NCBI GenBank assembly: GCA_963169565.1
Contig: CAUJDI010000019.1
Coordinates: 1 to 58,563, forward strand
Direction of reading: 5' to 3'
Length of the DNA: 58,563 nucleotides
Source of the DNA: Bacillota bacterium
GTDB taxonomy: Bacteria; Bacillota; Clostridia; Christensenellales; Aristaeellaceae
Below the pieces are notes generated by a model, which saw nothing but the letters and a program-made list of their open reading frames with translations, ran no database searches and was not told where the DNA came from. How positions within the stretch are numbered: position 1 is the stretch's first letter; the number at the start of each line of letters is the position of its first letter. Below are positions 1 to 9,430 of this stretch, one piece after another. Both the position numbers and the translations under genes were made by a program.

Positions 1-1167
1 GTAGAGGCCCCGGATCTCCTCCTCCCTGCGCTGCTGGTCCTCGATGGATTGCCTGATTTTTTCCGTCATCCCGTTGAAGTGATCCGCGATGTAGGAAAAC
101 TCGTCATTCGAGCGAATCACGATCCTGGAATCGAAATCGCCCTTGGAGACCCTCTCGATCCCCTCATGCAGCGTCTTCAGGGGTGACAGCAGCCTGTTGG
201 ACATGACCGCGGCAAAAAATACGACCGCGGCGGAACCCAGCAGCCCGATCACAAGCATCTGCAGCGTGATCCGGTTCTTCGTCGCCTCCAGGTCCGCGCG
301 CGAGTAGATGATCTCTATGACCGTATGTTCATGGAGTTCGCCTGCGTTCTCAAAGCTGAACGGCAGGTACTTGATCAGTGCAGCCTGTCCCCTGTAGGTC
401 CCCTCAAAGGTGACAGGAAGGCGCGTGGAAAGCGATTCCTCATAATACAGCTTGTATTCCGGATCAATGTACTTGACTTCAGCCGCGTCTTCGTTGAAGG
501 TGGTGCCGTACTTGCTGAAAAGTGACGCGCTGAGGACAAAACCCTGGTTTTTGGAGATGATGTCCCCAAAGCTGCCGAAGTTCAATGCGTCCGGGATCGC
601 CTGGTCGTTCCTGATCTGGTAACCCGTTTCGAAGATGTACAGGCCGTCGGGTGTTGGCTGGTAGCAGTACTTGGTGACAATGTCCTCAACGCTTGAGAGT
701 GAAAGCCTGTCACTGAAGAACTTCCCCTGCTCCCTGATGCCCTGAAGGAACTCGCCAACGCCCTCGAACTGGCCTAAATTCAGCCCGATATCGGTCTTGT
801 ATGTCGCGTCGATGACCGTGTTGGTTCCATCAATGATATACAGATCAATTCCGCTGTCCGCATCGTAGAAATCATAGAGGTCAATGCCGGGCAGCCCGCT
901 GAGGAGGTACGCGTCGATCATCCTGCCGAGGATGATCTCGGACTCCTTCTCGATCGGCCTCTCCAGCATCCGGTACGCGCTGTCCGTCGCCTTCATCAGC
1001 TTGAGGATGTTATCCTCCACCAACGCCTGCCGCTGGGTGTCCATCTCCTGAAAGACCCTTGAGACGGAGATCTGCTGGAGCAATCCCATGACAATGATCA
1101 ATAAAACCACGACAGAGAGCATCAGGATCATCAGTTTGACCTTGATGCTGCCCAAATGCTTCAGCAT
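1..1167 (-). CDS. HAMP-domain membrane sensor protein, C-terminal part outside the window
   Basis: The ATG at 1167 follows a strong GGAGGAGG ribosome site, and the frame stays open to base 1, so at least 389 residues are present and the output domain is missing. The N-terminus (MLKHLGSIKVKLMILMLSVV) is a membrane segment. It is followed by about 270 residues of probable extracytoplasmic sensor domain, a second membrane segment (MLVIGLLGSAAVVFFAAVM), a HAMP linker (LLSPLKTLHEGIERVSKGDF) and the start of a charged coiled coil ending in REEEIRGLY. This is the layout of a sensor histidine kinase or a membrane diguanylate cyclase. The visible part does not decide between them. Confidence 0.85.
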   Translation of the reverse strand, partial: MLKHLGSIKVKLMILMLSVVVLLIIVMGLLQQISVSRVFQEMDTQRQALVEDNILKLMKATDSAYRMLERPIEKESEIILGRMIDAYLLSGLPGIDLYDFYDADSGIDLYIIDGTNTVIDATYKTDIGLNLGQFEGVGEFLQGIREQGKFFSDRLSLSSVEDIVTKYCYQPTPDGLYIFETGYQIRNDQAIPDALNFGSFGDIISKNQGFVLSASLFSKYGTTFNEDAAEVKYIDPEYKLYYEESLSTRLPVTFEGTYRGQAALIKYLPFSFENAGELHEHTVIEIIYSRADLEATKNRITLQMLVIGLLGSAAVVFFAAVMSNRLLSPLKTLHEGIERVSKGDFDSRIVIRSNDEFSYIADHFNGMTEKIRQSIEDQQRREEEIRGLY

Positions 1168-1531
1168 TGATCCTCCTCCGGGCGGTTCTGCATACTGCCG
1201 CCTGCTTTTTCCAGGTCAATGGCTTTTGGCCGTGGTGCAGCCATCAGCAGCCTTGAATGGTCCCGTTGATGCCGACAGCGGCCTCTGGTCTGCCCCAGCC
1301 CTTGTTCCGATAAGAGAGTTAGAAAAATGTGTAAACCGTTAGAAATATTGCATCTTTGGCTGTGATATATCTTATCACAGGCAGGCGCTGTACTCAATGA
1401 CCCGCGCAGCGCGGCCGCCGCGGTCCTGGAGGAATGTCTGTGTCGATTATGCTTGAGATTGTCAAGGCTGAATGATATGATGACTCCCGTACCGCTGTAT
1501 ACAAAAATCAGATTAACGGGAGCAACTGGCT
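1168..1531. other. 364-base intergenic region between divergent genes, with one palindrome
   Basis: This gap separates the minus-strand sensor gene from the plus-strand LCP gene and must hold both promoters. I see no coding signal. The one clear structure is the inverted repeat at 1360-1380. A possible but weak minus-strand promoter is TTTACA, 17 bases, TATCGG around 1310-1340. No consensus promoter for the LCP gene is obvious. Confidence 0.5.
1360..1380. promoter_or_regulatory. Perfect 8-bp inverted repeat, possible operator
   Basis: CTGTGATA and TATCACAG flank a 5-base spacer (TATCT). There is no T-run on either side, so an operator is more likely than a terminator. The site lies between two divergent genes. 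No regulator can be assigned. Confidence 0.45.
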
Positions 1532-2914
1532 GTGATGAGGAAATTGGTTTCCCTTCTTATACTGCTTTTCATGGCATTCCCTTTATATGTCTGCGCGGAG
1601 ACATCCGCTCAAAGTGCGCCGCTGACCGACAACCCTCTGATCAACAGGGAAGCGGGCCGTACGTCCCTTGCCCTTGAGCCCTCTGAAGGGATCATCAATT
1701 TTCTGCTGATAGGCATGGACAGCGATGAGAAGGATACCGGTTACCTTGTGGAAGATAACCATACAGACGCAATGATCGTGATGGCGGTCAACCCTAAGGC
1801 AAACAGGATCGACCTGATCTCCATTCCCAGGGACACAATAGCCTACGTGCCGGGGACCCGGGGAGTGTACAAGATCAACGGAGCGATCAACGTGGGAAGC
1901 AAAAGGGCAAGCAGGCCGACGATGTCCGCAGAAGGTTTTGAAGCCGTGCGCGATACGGTCAGCTGGCTGCTGGGCGGTATCCGGATAGACCACTACCTTG
2001 CGGTCAACATGGAAGCCATGGCAGAAATCGGTAACGTGATTGGCGGCATCGACTTCAATGTTGAGATGAGCTATGCCGGCGAGGGTCGAAAGATCTACCG
2101 GAAGGGCATGCAGCACCTGGATGGACAGGGCATCGTGGACTACTTCCAGGCCCGAAAGAATGCCACTGTAAATCCCGGCAGCGATTTGGCGAGGACCGGG
2201 CGCCAGCGCGCGCTGCTGACCGCGATCATGACAAAGCTCATGGTAAACCCGTCGATCCTGCTTTCGCTGACAAAGAGCTATACCAGCAACGAGATCATCC
2301 GTCAGGGCTTCTTCACGGACATGGACCTGAAGGATCTGCCCAGTTTGATGCAGCTGATGCTGACCCTGTCAGGAGGTCTCAAATCAAGCGGCACAGACGG
2401 GGTTTTTCATTTACACGTGATCAGCGGCGCTTACCGGAATGCCTTTGGAAACTGGAAGTTCACCTTTACAGATCAGGAGAACCGCAGAGAGGTCATCCGG
2501 CAGGTGTACGGCGTGGATGTGCCCGAATTGAAGTATGTCAGCTATTCCTACGCGAAGTGGCTCTATACGTCGGGTTTCAGGGCGATCAGGCACCTTTCAG
2601 CGTCCGACGACATCAGGAAATTCATGGACGAGAACCCGGACAAAGCGCCGGATACCGACGCGTTCAGGAAAGCGCTTGAGGCTTTCAACCTCGCCTATGA
2701 CAGGACCCGGGACACGTTCATCCTTGCGGCTGAGACCATGGACAGCAAGGATACGCAGAACATGACCATCCAGGCGAACAAACTGAAGGAAGCCGGAAAC
2801 GCACTGGCAAAACTGCTCAGCTATCCCAAGAAGAACGGAAAAGTCGTCTGGAGTGCGGCGAAATATCATGATGAAGACAGACTGGTCAACGAAGTATACG
2901 TAAACTTCCGCTGA
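1532..2914 (+). CDS. LytR-CpsA-Psr (LCP) family cell-wall glycopolymer transferase
   Basis: LCP enzymes move undecaprenyl-linked wall polymers onto peptidoglycan at the outer face of the membrane. The family core is visible: the TDAMIVMAVNP segment, ISIPRDT, YKINGAINVG, then GGIRIDHYLAVNMEAMAEI, GGIDFNV, GQGIVDYFQARKN and LARTGRQRALLTAI, with the Arg and Asp residues expected to hold the pyrophosphate lipid. The N-terminus (LVSLLILLFMAFPLYVCAE) looks like a cleavable signal peptide. Most LCP proteins instead have an uncleaved membrane anchor. About 150 C-terminal residues lie beyond the LCP core and match nothing I recognise. The start is GTG at 1532, nine bases after GGGAG; ATG at 1535 is the alternative. 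It is a single-gene unit converging on the ara operon. Confidence 0.88.
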   Translation: MMRKLVSLLILLFMAFPLYVCAETSAQSAPLTDNPLINREAGRTSLALEPSEGIINFLLIGMDSDEKDTGYLVEDNHTDAMIVMAVNPKANRIDLISIPRDTIAYVPGTRGVYKINGAINVGSKRASRPTMSAEGFEAVRDTVSWLLGGIRIDHYLAVNMEAMAEIGNVIGGIDFNVEMSYAGEGRKIYRKGMQHLDGQGIVDYFQARKNATVNPGSDLARTGRQRALLTAIMTKLMVNPSILLSLTKSYTSNEIIRQGFFTDMDLKDLPSLMQLMLTLSGGLKSSGTDGVFHLHVISGAYRNAFGNWKFTFTDQENRREVIRQVYGVDVPELKYVSYSYAKWLYTSGFRAIRHLSASDDIRKFMDENPDKAPDTDAFRKALEAFNLAYDRTRDTFILAAETMDSKDTQNMTIQANKLKEAGNALAKLLSYPKKNGKVVWSAAKYHDEDRLVNEVYVNFR

Positions 2915-3005
2915 CCAGAATGGATCGCTGATCAAAAATCCCGATTCAGCTTACCAGAATAAAGTTGCAATGATCCCGAAGCTTTGCTTCCTGGAGGCTG
3001 CCTTG

Positions 3006-3710
3006 CTATTTCGCCGCTTCCTGGCCGTAGTAGGCGTTTACGCCATGCTTGCGCAGAAAATGCTTGTCCCGGATGGCGTCCGCAGCAGGCTGGACGCCCG
3101 GATGAATGAGGCGTGTTTTCAGCGCGATCTTCGCCACCTCCTCCAGTACGCCCGCGTTCGTGACGGCCTGCGCCGAGTCCCTGCCCCAGGCGAATGCGCC
3201 GTGGGAGAAACAGAGCATGGCGGGAACGTGCAGCACGTTGATGCCCCGCTCCCTGATGGTCTGGATCATCACCAGCCCTGTATTCAGCTCATACTCACCG
3301 GCGATCTCCTCATCCGTCAGCGGCCTGGCGCAGGGCACGGGGCCCGCGAAATGGTCGGCATGGGTGGTACCGTACAGCGGGATGTCCATCCCCGCCTGCG
3401 CCCAGGCAGTCGCTTCGGGTGAGTGCGTGTGGACGATCCCGCCGATCTCAGGGAAGGTCTTGTACAGGATCAGGTGAGTGGGGGTATCGGACGACGGGCG
3501 CCAGCGCCCTTCCACCACCTTGCCCGACAGGTCGCACACGACCATGTCCTCCGCCCGCATCGCCTCATATGGGATGCCGCTGGGCTTGATGACCACAAAG
3601 CCCGTCTCCTCATCCCTGGCGCTGACATTGCCCCAGGTGTACTTGACCAGGCCTTGCCGCGGAAGTTCAAGGTTCGCCTGAAGCACGGCTTCCTTCAATG
3701 CTGTCAGCAT
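3006..3710 (-). CDS. araD: L-ribulose-5-phosphate 4-epimerase
   Basis: A 234-residue class II aldolase-fold enzyme that converts L-ribulose 5-phosphate to D-xylulose 5-phosphate, the last step of L-arabinose entry into the pentose phosphate pathway. Visible family motifs are [18 protein letters not shown] (phosphate binding), DTPTHLILY, the zinc-ligand segment [14 protein letters not shown] and [19 protein letters not shown]. The downstream FSHGAFAWG segment supplies the third metal histidine. The length is that of E. coli AraD. It is the last gene of the yicI-araA-araB-araD operon, begins 20 bases after the kinase stop, and has an AGGAGAGG ribosome site. Confidence 0.95.
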   Translation of the reverse strand: MLTALKEAVLQANLELPRQGLVKYTWGNVSARDEETGFVVIKPSGIPYEAMRAEDMVVCDLSGKVVEGRWRPSSDTPTHLILYKTFPEIGGIVHTHSPEATAWAQAGMDIPLYGTTHADHFAGPVPCARPLTDEEIAGEYELNTGLVMIQTIRERGINVLHVPAMLCFSHGAFAWGRDSAQAVTNAGVLEEVAKIALKTRLIHPGVQPAADAIRDKHFLRKHGVNAYYGQEAAK

Positions 3711-3730
3711 GTTCCTCTCCTTATTGAGCG

Positions 3731-5326
3731 TCAGAGATGTGTTACCGCCGCGCGCTCGACCATGAGGCCCGCCGTAAAGCGCGCCATGTAGGTTTCAAAA
3801 CCCTCGACGTCCTGAGGATCGGGCGCAAGCCGTGAGCCGCCCATCTGACGGAAGACGCGCCGGTCCAGCCAGTCCCTGAGGGTCTCTCCGTCCTGATGAT
3901 CCGCCATATAGGCCGCCAGCAGCGCGATGCCCCACGCGCCGCCCTCACTCGCGGTATCCATGACGGTCACCGGGGTGCGCAGCGCCGCGGCTGTGAGGCG
4001 CTGCCCTGCCTCTCCTTCCTTATACAGCCCGCCGTGCCCCAGGATGCGGTCGATGCGGACCTTCTCCTCCTCCAGCGTCTTTATGCCAAGTTTCAGCGTC
4101 GCAAGAGCGGAGAAGAGGATGCTGCGCGCCAGATTGGCGAAGGTGAACCTGCTCTCCGGCGGGTGCACCAGCAGCGGGCGCCCTTCCTCAAAGCCGGTGA
4201 TGTGCTCGCCGGAATAATAACCGCAGCTGGTCAGCCCGCCTGCGTCCCTGTCTCCCTTGAGCGCAGCGTCAAAGAACACCTTGTACAGCTTGTCCTGATC
4301 CGCCTTAAGCCCGGCTTCCTTCACAAAATCATCCAGCAGCCCGATCCAGGCATTGAGGTCCGTGGTGCAGTTGTTGCAGTGCACCATGGCGACCGGGCTG
4401 CCCTCGGGGGTGGTGACGATGTCGATTTCCGGATGGACCCTGGACAGTCCTTTCTCCAGAACGATCATCGCGAAGATGGAGGTGCCGGCGGACACGTTGC
4501 CGGTGCGGGGCGCGACCGCGTTGGTGGCGACCATCCCCGTGCCGGCGTCGCCCTCCGGCGGGCACAGCGGGATGCCGGCACGGAGCCGGCCGCTGGGGTC
4601 AAGCAGTGTCGCGCCCTTTTGGCTCAGCCGGCCGGCCGCTTCACCGGCATATTTGATATCGGGCAGGATCCCCCCAAGGGACCAGGGCAGGTGTTCGTCC
4701 TGGACCAATTGTTTGAACTGCCCGAGCATGGTTTCATCATAGCCGCCGTTTTCACCGATGGGGAACATGCCGGAGGCGTCGCCGATGCCCAGCACCTTTT
4801 CCCCTGTCAGCTGCCAATGCACGAAGCCAGCCAGCGTGGTCAGAAAGCGGATCTCCGGCACGTGCGCTTCGCGACTCAGGATGGCCTGGTATAGGTGCGC
4901 GATGCTCCAGCGCTGGGGGATGCTGAAGTTGAACAGCCCGCTCAGCCGCTCCGCCGCCTCCCCGGTCATGGTGTTGCGCCAGGTCCTGAAAGGCGCCAGC
5001 AGCCTGCCCTCCCCGTCAAAGGGCAGGTATCCGTGCATCATCGCGCTGATGCCGATGCCGGCAAGCGTGCTGACCCGTACGCCGTATTTCGCTTCCGCGT
5101 CGGCGGCCATCGCGGCATAAGCCTTTTGAAGGCCGTCCGTGGCCTCCTGAAGGTCATAGGTCCAGATGCCGTCGATGAGCTGGTTATCCCATCGGTGGCT
5201 GCCCACAGCCAGCGGCGAGTGATCCGGTCCCGTCAAGACCGCCTTGATGCGGGTGGAGCCCAGTTCGATCCCAAGCACGGCTTTCCCGTCAAGGATCGCC
5301 GCCCGGGCTGATTCGTTCCTATCCAT
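3731..5326 (-). CDS. araB: FGGY-family ribulokinase (araB position)
   Basis: A 531-residue carbohydrate kinase of the FGGY family with an N-terminal phosphate-binding segment ([12 protein letters not shown]) and later [14 protein letters not shown] and [11 protein letters not shown]. The sequence type ([18 protein letters not shown]) resembles the AraB form found beside araA and araD in Bacteroidetes and Clostridia rather than enterobacterial AraB. Ribulokinase activity (L-ribulose to L-ribulose 5-phosphate) is inferred mainly from its place between araA and araD. Xylulokinase is the main alternative. The start follows AAAGGACC with seven bases of spacing. Confidence 0.85.
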   Translation of the reverse strand: MDRNESARAAILDGKAVLGIELGSTRIKAVLTGPDHSPLAVGSHRWDNQLIDGIWTYDLQEATDGLQKAYAAMAADAEAKYGVRVSTLAGIGISAMMHGYLPFDGEGRLLAPFRTWRNTMTGEAAERLSGLFNFSIPQRWSIAHLYQAILSREAHVPEIRFLTTLAGFVHWQLTGEKVLGIGDASGMFPIGENGGYDETMLGQFKQLVQDEHLPWSLGGILPDIKYAGEAAGRLSQKGATLLDPSGRLRAGIPLCPPEGDAGTGMVATNAVAPRTGNVSAGTSIFAMIVLEKGLSRVHPEIDIVTTPEGSPVAMVHCNNCTTDLNAWIGLLDDFVKEAGLKADQDKLYKVFFDAALKGDRDAGGLTSCGYYSGEHITGFEEGRPLLVHPPESRFTFANLARSILFSALATLKLGIKTLEEEKVRIDRILGHGGLYKEGEAGQRLTAAALRTPVTVMDTASEGGAWGIALLAAYMADHQDGETLRDWLDRRVFRQMGGSRLAPDPQDVEGFETYMARFTAGLMVERAAVTHL

Positions 5327-5357
5327 GTCATGGTCCTTTCTGGCAGCCGTCTGCTCC

Positions 5358-6857
5358 TCAGCGGAAGAACGCCTGGCCCAGCATCATCTCCTGCTTCAGC
5401 CCGCGCAGGGTGGTGTCCTTGCCGATGACCAGCGCTTCGATGCCCATGTGTTCCGCCCAGTCGCTCATCTGCCCGCTCGTCAGGTCATAGGAGAACGCGG
5501 TATGGTGCGCGCCGCCGGATAGGATCCAGGCCTCCACGCCCGTGGTGAAATCCGGCTTCGGGGTCCAGAACACCGTCGCGACGGGCAGCTGGGGCATGGG
5601 TTTTTCATTCGCCTTGCAGTCCACTTCGGCGATGATCAGGCGGAAGCGTGTGCCCAGGTCGATCAGGGACACCGCCACGCCCGGCCCTGTTTTGGATGTG
5701 AACACCAGGCGCGCCGGGTCCTCCCTGCGGCCCATGCTCAGGGGTTTGCAGCGGATGGCGGGTTTTTCAGCGGCAAGGCTCGGGCAGATCTCCAGCATGT
5801 GCGCCTGCAGGATGCCCTCCTTGCCGGGCACAAGGTTATAGGTATAATCCTCCAGCATCGAGGTGCCCTTGGCATTGGGGACGTCCGCGGCCATCAGTTT
5901 CATCAGGCGGACCATCGCCGCCGTTTTCCAGTCGCCCTCAGCGCCGAAGCCGTATCCCTTCTCCATCAGGCGCTGGATCGCCAGGCCCGGCAGCTGCTTG
6001 AGCGTTCCCAGGTCGTCAAAATGGGTGACGATGGCATGATAATCCTTTTCTTTGAGGAAACGTTCAAAGCCCAGCTCGATCTGCGCCTGCGCGGCGACGT
6101 GCTCCCTGAACTCCCTGGGATCGCGCCCGTCCAGGATGATCTCATAGCGGCTGTAGTATTCCTCCACCAGTGCGTCAGTATCAGCCCCGGAGACCGCGGC
6201 GACCGCGTCAGCCAGCTCGGTCACCGGCCAGGCGTCCACCTGCCAGCCGAATTTTATCTGGGCCTCGACCTTGTCGCCCTCGGTGACCGCCACGTTGCGC
6301 ATGTTGTCCGCGACGCGCATCACCCGGATGTTCCGGCTTTCGACGATGCCCACCGCCGTGCGCATCCAGGAGGCGATCCGCTCCCTCACAGCCTGATGGG
6401 TCCAGTGCCCGGCCACCACCTTGCGGAAAAGGCCCATGCGCGTGACGACGTGCCCGAACTCACGCCCGCCGTGGGCGGACTGGTTCTCGTTCATGAAGTC
6501 CATGTCGATCGTGTCGTAGGGGATTTCTTCATTGAACTGGGTATGCAGGTGCAGCAGCGGCTTTTTATTGGCCTGCAGCCCCGCGATCCATGACTTCGCG
6601 GGTGAAAAGGTATGCATCCAGGTGATGACGCCGGCGCAGGCCGGATCCTCATTGGCCTGAACAAACGTCTGATGGATCGTCCCGGCGCTGATGAGCACGG
6701 GCTTGAGCACCAGCGGATATGGCAAAGCGCCTGAAGCGTTCAGTTCCCTGACGATGATCTGCGCGTGTTCCGCCACGTTGCGAAGGCACTCCTCGCCGTA
6801 CAGGTCCTGGGAGCCGACGCAGAACCAGAAAGCATAGTTCCTGCCGCTGAGTTTCAT
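5358..6857 (-). CDS. araA: L-arabinose isomerase
   Basis: A protein of about 499 residues that converts L-arabinose to L-ribulose. Characteristic stretches are FCVGSQDLYGEE, MHTFSPAKSWIAGL, LLHLHTQFNEEIPYDTIDMD, FMNENQSAHGGREFGHV, VADNMRNVAVTEGDKVEAQ and, near the C-terminus, GGAHHTAFS; these carry the acidic and histidine metal ligands of the family. I take ATG 6857 as the start because AGGTG lies six bases upstream. GTG codons at 6860 and 6866 in the same frame are possible earlier starts. The gene is 70 bases downstream of yicI, and that gap holds a hairpin and a possible secondary promoter. Confidence 0.96.
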   Translation of the reverse strand: MKLSGRNYAFWFCVGSQDLYGEECLRNVAEHAQIIVRELNASGALPYPLVLKPVLISAGTIHQTFVQANEDPACAGVITWMHTFSPAKSWIAGLQANKKPLLHLHTQFNEEIPYDTIDMDFMNENQSAHGGREFGHVVTRMGLFRKVVAGHWTHQAVRERIASWMRTAVGIVESRNIRVMRVADNMRNVAVTEGDKVEAQIKFGWQVDAWPVTELADAVAAVSGADTDALVEEYYSRYEIILDGRDPREFREHVAAQAQIELGFERFLKEKDYHAIVTHFDDLGTLKQLPGLAIQRLMEKGYGFGAEGDWKTAAMVRLMKLMAADVPNAKGTSMLEDYTYNLVPGKEGILQAHMLEICPSLAAEKPAIRCKPLSMGRREDPARLVFTSKTGPGVAVSLIDLGTRFRLIIAEVDCKANEKPMPQLPVATVFWTPKPDFTTGVEAWILSGGAHHTAFSYDLTSGQMSDWAEHMGIEALVIGKDTTLRGLKQEMMLGQAFFR

Positions 6858-6900
6858 CACTGTCACCTATCCTTTGCATTTTGTATATTGTTTCTCCAGC

Positions 6901-6935
6901 GCGCCGTCACGGCGCGCGTCTTTTTGATTATACCA
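6901..6935 (-). promoter_or_regulatory. Candidate extended -10 promoter and 5' hairpin for araA
   Basis: On the minus strand TGGTATAAT (6935-6927) is a consensus extended -10 element overlapping the end of yicI; no good -35 is seen. About ten bases later the transcript would begin near a GC-rich hairpin (GCGCGCCG/CGGCGCGC around a 3-base loop, ending at about 6899). An alternative reading is a plus-strand terminator, because TTTTT follows the stem in that direction, but no plus-strand gene lies upstream. Confidence 0.4.
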
Positions 6936-9201
6936 TATCAGAAAGCGATCCGCACCGCTTCAGTACAGGACCCACGCCCGGCATCCCGTGCAGGACGACT
7001 TCACAGGGTTTGGCGGAATCAGTCCTGACCATCAGGGCTGCGCCCTCGCGACGGAAATGGAACTGCGCCGCCGGATCCCCCCTCAGGTCGGGGACCGTCA
7101 CTTCCGCCGTTTCCCCATCCTTCAGGGAGTAGACGTGCAGGCTGAGGCCGTCGGGGTAGTCGTAGTCAGGCCGGCTGTCACAGCCGCCAAGCGGAATAAC
7201 GCTGCCGGGCCGGACCATGAGCGGTAGGCTCATGAAGCCGTGCGTCTCATGACGCCAGGAGCCGCCGGGGGTTTGCTGATCGTCCCAAAAACATGTCCAC
7301 TCCCCTGCGGGAAGGTAATAATCCACCTCGCCGGTCCTGGAGAATACCGGCGCGACCAGCAGGCTGTCTCCCAGCATGTACTGGCGGTCCAGCATCTGGG
7401 CGGTCAGGTCCTCCGGGAATTCCAGCATCATCGGGCGCATCACCGGGACGCCCTTCTCATGCGCCTGTACCGCCGAGGCATAAAGATAGGGCATCAGGCG
7501 GCACTTCAGTTTGGTGAAATGCCTCAAAACCTCAACGGATTCCTCATCAAACAGCCAGGGCACCCGGTAGGAGCCGGAGCCGTGCAGGCGGCTGTGCGTG
7601 CCCAGCAGCCCGAAGGCCGCCCAGCGCTTGTATACATGCGCGGGAGCCGTCTGCTCAAAGCCGGAGATGTCATGGCTCCAGAACCCGAACCCGCAGTGCG
7701 CAAGGGAGAGCCCGCCCCGCAGGGTCTCGGCCATGGAGGCGAAGGTCGCGCTGCAGTCTCCTCCCCAGTGCGCGGGGAACCGCTGGCCGCCGGCCGTCGC
7801 GCTGCGCGCGAACACCACCGCCTCCCCTGGCCCCCGCTCCTGTTGGATGGTCTCAAACACCATTTGGTTGTACAGGTATGAATAGTAGTTGTGCATCCGC
7901 ACCGGGTCGCTTCCGTCGGCGTACTGCACGCCTTTTACCGGGATCCGCTCGCCGAAATCCGTTTTGAAACAGTCGACCCCTGTCGCGAGGAGCCGTCTGA
8001 GATGACCGCAGTACCACTCCCGGGCTTTCGGATCGGTCACGTCCAGTACCGCCATCCCGGCCTGCCAGAGATCGCTCTGCCATACGCTCCCGTCCAGCTT
8101 CCGGATGAAATATCCCTTCTCCGCCCCTTCGTCAAACAGGGCGCCGTTCTGGGCAAAATAGGGATTGATCCACACGCAGACCTTCAATCCCATCCCATGC
8201 AGCCGCCCGATCATCCCCTCCGGATCCGGGAAGGTGCCGGGATCCCAGGTGAAGTCGGTCCAGGTCAGGCCGCGCATCCAGTAGCAGTCGAAATGGAACA
8301 CGGACAGGGGGATGCCCCGCTCCGCCATGCCGCGGATGAAGCGGGAGACGGTCTCTTCGTCATAATCCGTGGTAAAGCTGGTTGATAGCCACAGCCCGAA
8401 GGACCAGGCCGGGGGCAGGGCGGGCCGCCCGGTGAGCGCGGTATAGCGTTCAATGACATCCTTCGGCCCCGGGCCATAGATCAGGAAGTACCGCAAACGC
8501 TCCCCCGGGACGGAGAACTGCACGCGCTCCACCTTTTCGCTCCCCACCTCAAAGGACACGTCCGCCGCGTCGTCGACCAGAACGCCGTAGCCCCTGCCGG
8601 TCATATAGAATGGGATATTCTTGTACGCCAGCTCGCTGGACGTCCCGCCGTCCTCATTCCAGATCTCCACCGTCTGCCCGTTCTTCAGATAGGGCGTGAA
8701 GCGTTCGCCAAGGCCGTACACCCATTCCCCCACGTCCAGCATAAGCGAATCGGACATGTAGGTCTTTCCGCTGTTTCTGTCCTTCGCGTGGGCCATCCCG
8801 TGCCAGCCGCTGGAGGTCAGGAGCCGGCCGTCGCCCAGGAAATCGACCTCCCAGCCCTCCTCATGCACAATGGCCTCCAGATGGCCGGATCTGATCCGGT
8901 AACCCTTTTCGTCCCGCGTGACGGCGACCTCCGTTTCCTCCCTCCGGATGTCAAATCGCGGGCCACTGTCAAGTGCGCCCCTGAAGTGAGTGACTTCCAC
9001 ATACAGCACGTTTTCGGCAGGAGAAGACAGGCGGACGTTCAGCGCCGGCATGTTCAGGTCCGCTCCCCGCCTGCCCCCTGCCGGCCTCGTGGCCGCCAGG
9101 ATATGAAGGGCCTTGCCTTCCGGCGCAGCGCGGTACACTTCCGTGGCATAGCTCATGTCATATTCCGGCCGGGTCATCCAGTATCCGTTGGTGAACTTCA
9201 T
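6928..9201 (-). CDS. yicI: Alpha-xylosidase, glycoside hydrolase family 31 (YicI/XylS type)
   Basis: A 757-residue GH31 enzyme that releases alpha-xylose from isoprimeverose-like or xyloglucan-derived oligosaccharides. The catalytic nucleophile motif of the YicI group, KTDFGERIP, and the acid/base segment HWGGDCSATF are intact. Other landmarks are WVYGLGERFTPYLKNG, SVFHFDCYWMRG and FWSHDISGFE. There is no signal peptide, so it acts in the cytoplasm on imported oligosaccharides; no dedicated sugar transporter lies in the window. It is the first gene of the arabinose operon, which suggests joint use of arabinose- and xylose-decorated plant polysaccharides. The length fits E. coli YicI (about 770). 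Confidence 0.93.
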   Translation of the reverse strand: MKFTNGYWMTRPEYDMSYATEVYRAAPEGKALHILAATRPAGGRRGADLNMPALNVRLSSPAENVLYVEVTHFRGALDSGPRFDIRREETEVAVTRDEKGYRIRSGHLEAIVHEEGWEVDFLGDGRLLTSSGWHGMAHAKDRNSGKTYMSDSLMLDVGEWVYGLGERFTPYLKNGQTVEIWNEDGGTSSELAYKNIPFYMTGRGYGVLVDDAADVSFEVGSEKVERVQFSVPGERLRYFLIYGPGPKDVIERYTALTGRPALPPAWSFGLWLSTSFTTDYDEETVSRFIRGMAERGIPLSVFHFDCYWMRGLTWTDFTWDPGTFPDPEGMIGRLHGMGLKVCVWINPYFAQNGALFDEGAEKGYFIRKLDGSVWQSDLWQAGMAVLDVTDPKAREWYCGHLRRLLATGVDCFKTDFGERIPVKGVQYADGSDPVRMHNYYSYLYNQMVFETIQQERGPGEAVVFARSATAGGQRFPAHWGGDCSATFASMAETLRGGLSLAHCGFGFWSHDISGFEQTAPAHVYKRWAAFGLLGTHSRLHGSGSYRVPWLFDEESVEVLRHFTKLKCRLMPYLYASAVQAHEKGVPVMRPMMLEFPEDLTAQMLDRQYMLGDSLLVAPVFSRTGEVDYYLPAGEWTCFWDDQQTPGGSWRHETHGFMSLPLMVRPGSVIPLGGCDSRPDYDYPDGLSLHVYSLKDGETAEVTVPDLRGDPAAQFHFRREGAALMVRTDSAKPCEVVLHGMPGVGPVLKRCGSLSDMV

Positions 9202-9361
9202 TTCTCAACCAAGCCCTTCTCATAGTAACAACAATACTTTTTCCATTCCCGCCGGGATGGAAGCAGACAAAAAGGCAAGACAGAAGAAGCCGCATAATAT
9301 CGCAGGACAGCTGCCGCATCGCATCCGCAGCAGCCTATCGATCGTGGTTGATTCCCGCTTG

Positions 9362-9390
9362 ATTATACCTGATTCATCCATAAATGAAAA
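9362..9390 (-). promoter_or_regulatory. Candidate promoter of the yicI-araABD operon
   Basis: On the minus strand TTTTCA (9390-9385), a 17-base spacer and TATAAT (9367-9362). The start point would fall near 9355, giving a 5' leader of about 150 bases before the yicI ATG. The leader contains an imperfect inverted repeat around 9240-9260 (CCATTCCC/GGGATGG). Confidence 0.5.
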
Positions 9391-9408
9391 CGCCTCCCGT
9401 CTGGGAGG
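9382..9408 (-). terminator. Terminator of the hyd/ABC-transporter operon
   Basis: The minus strand reads CCTCCC-AGAC-GGGAGG followed by CGTTTTCATTT, 22 bases after the stop codon of the ATPase gene. The T-rich part overlaps the -35 region of the yicI promoter, so the two transcription units abut. Confidence 0.6.
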
Positions 9409-9430
9409 TGACAGCAGGATGCATCCCCCC

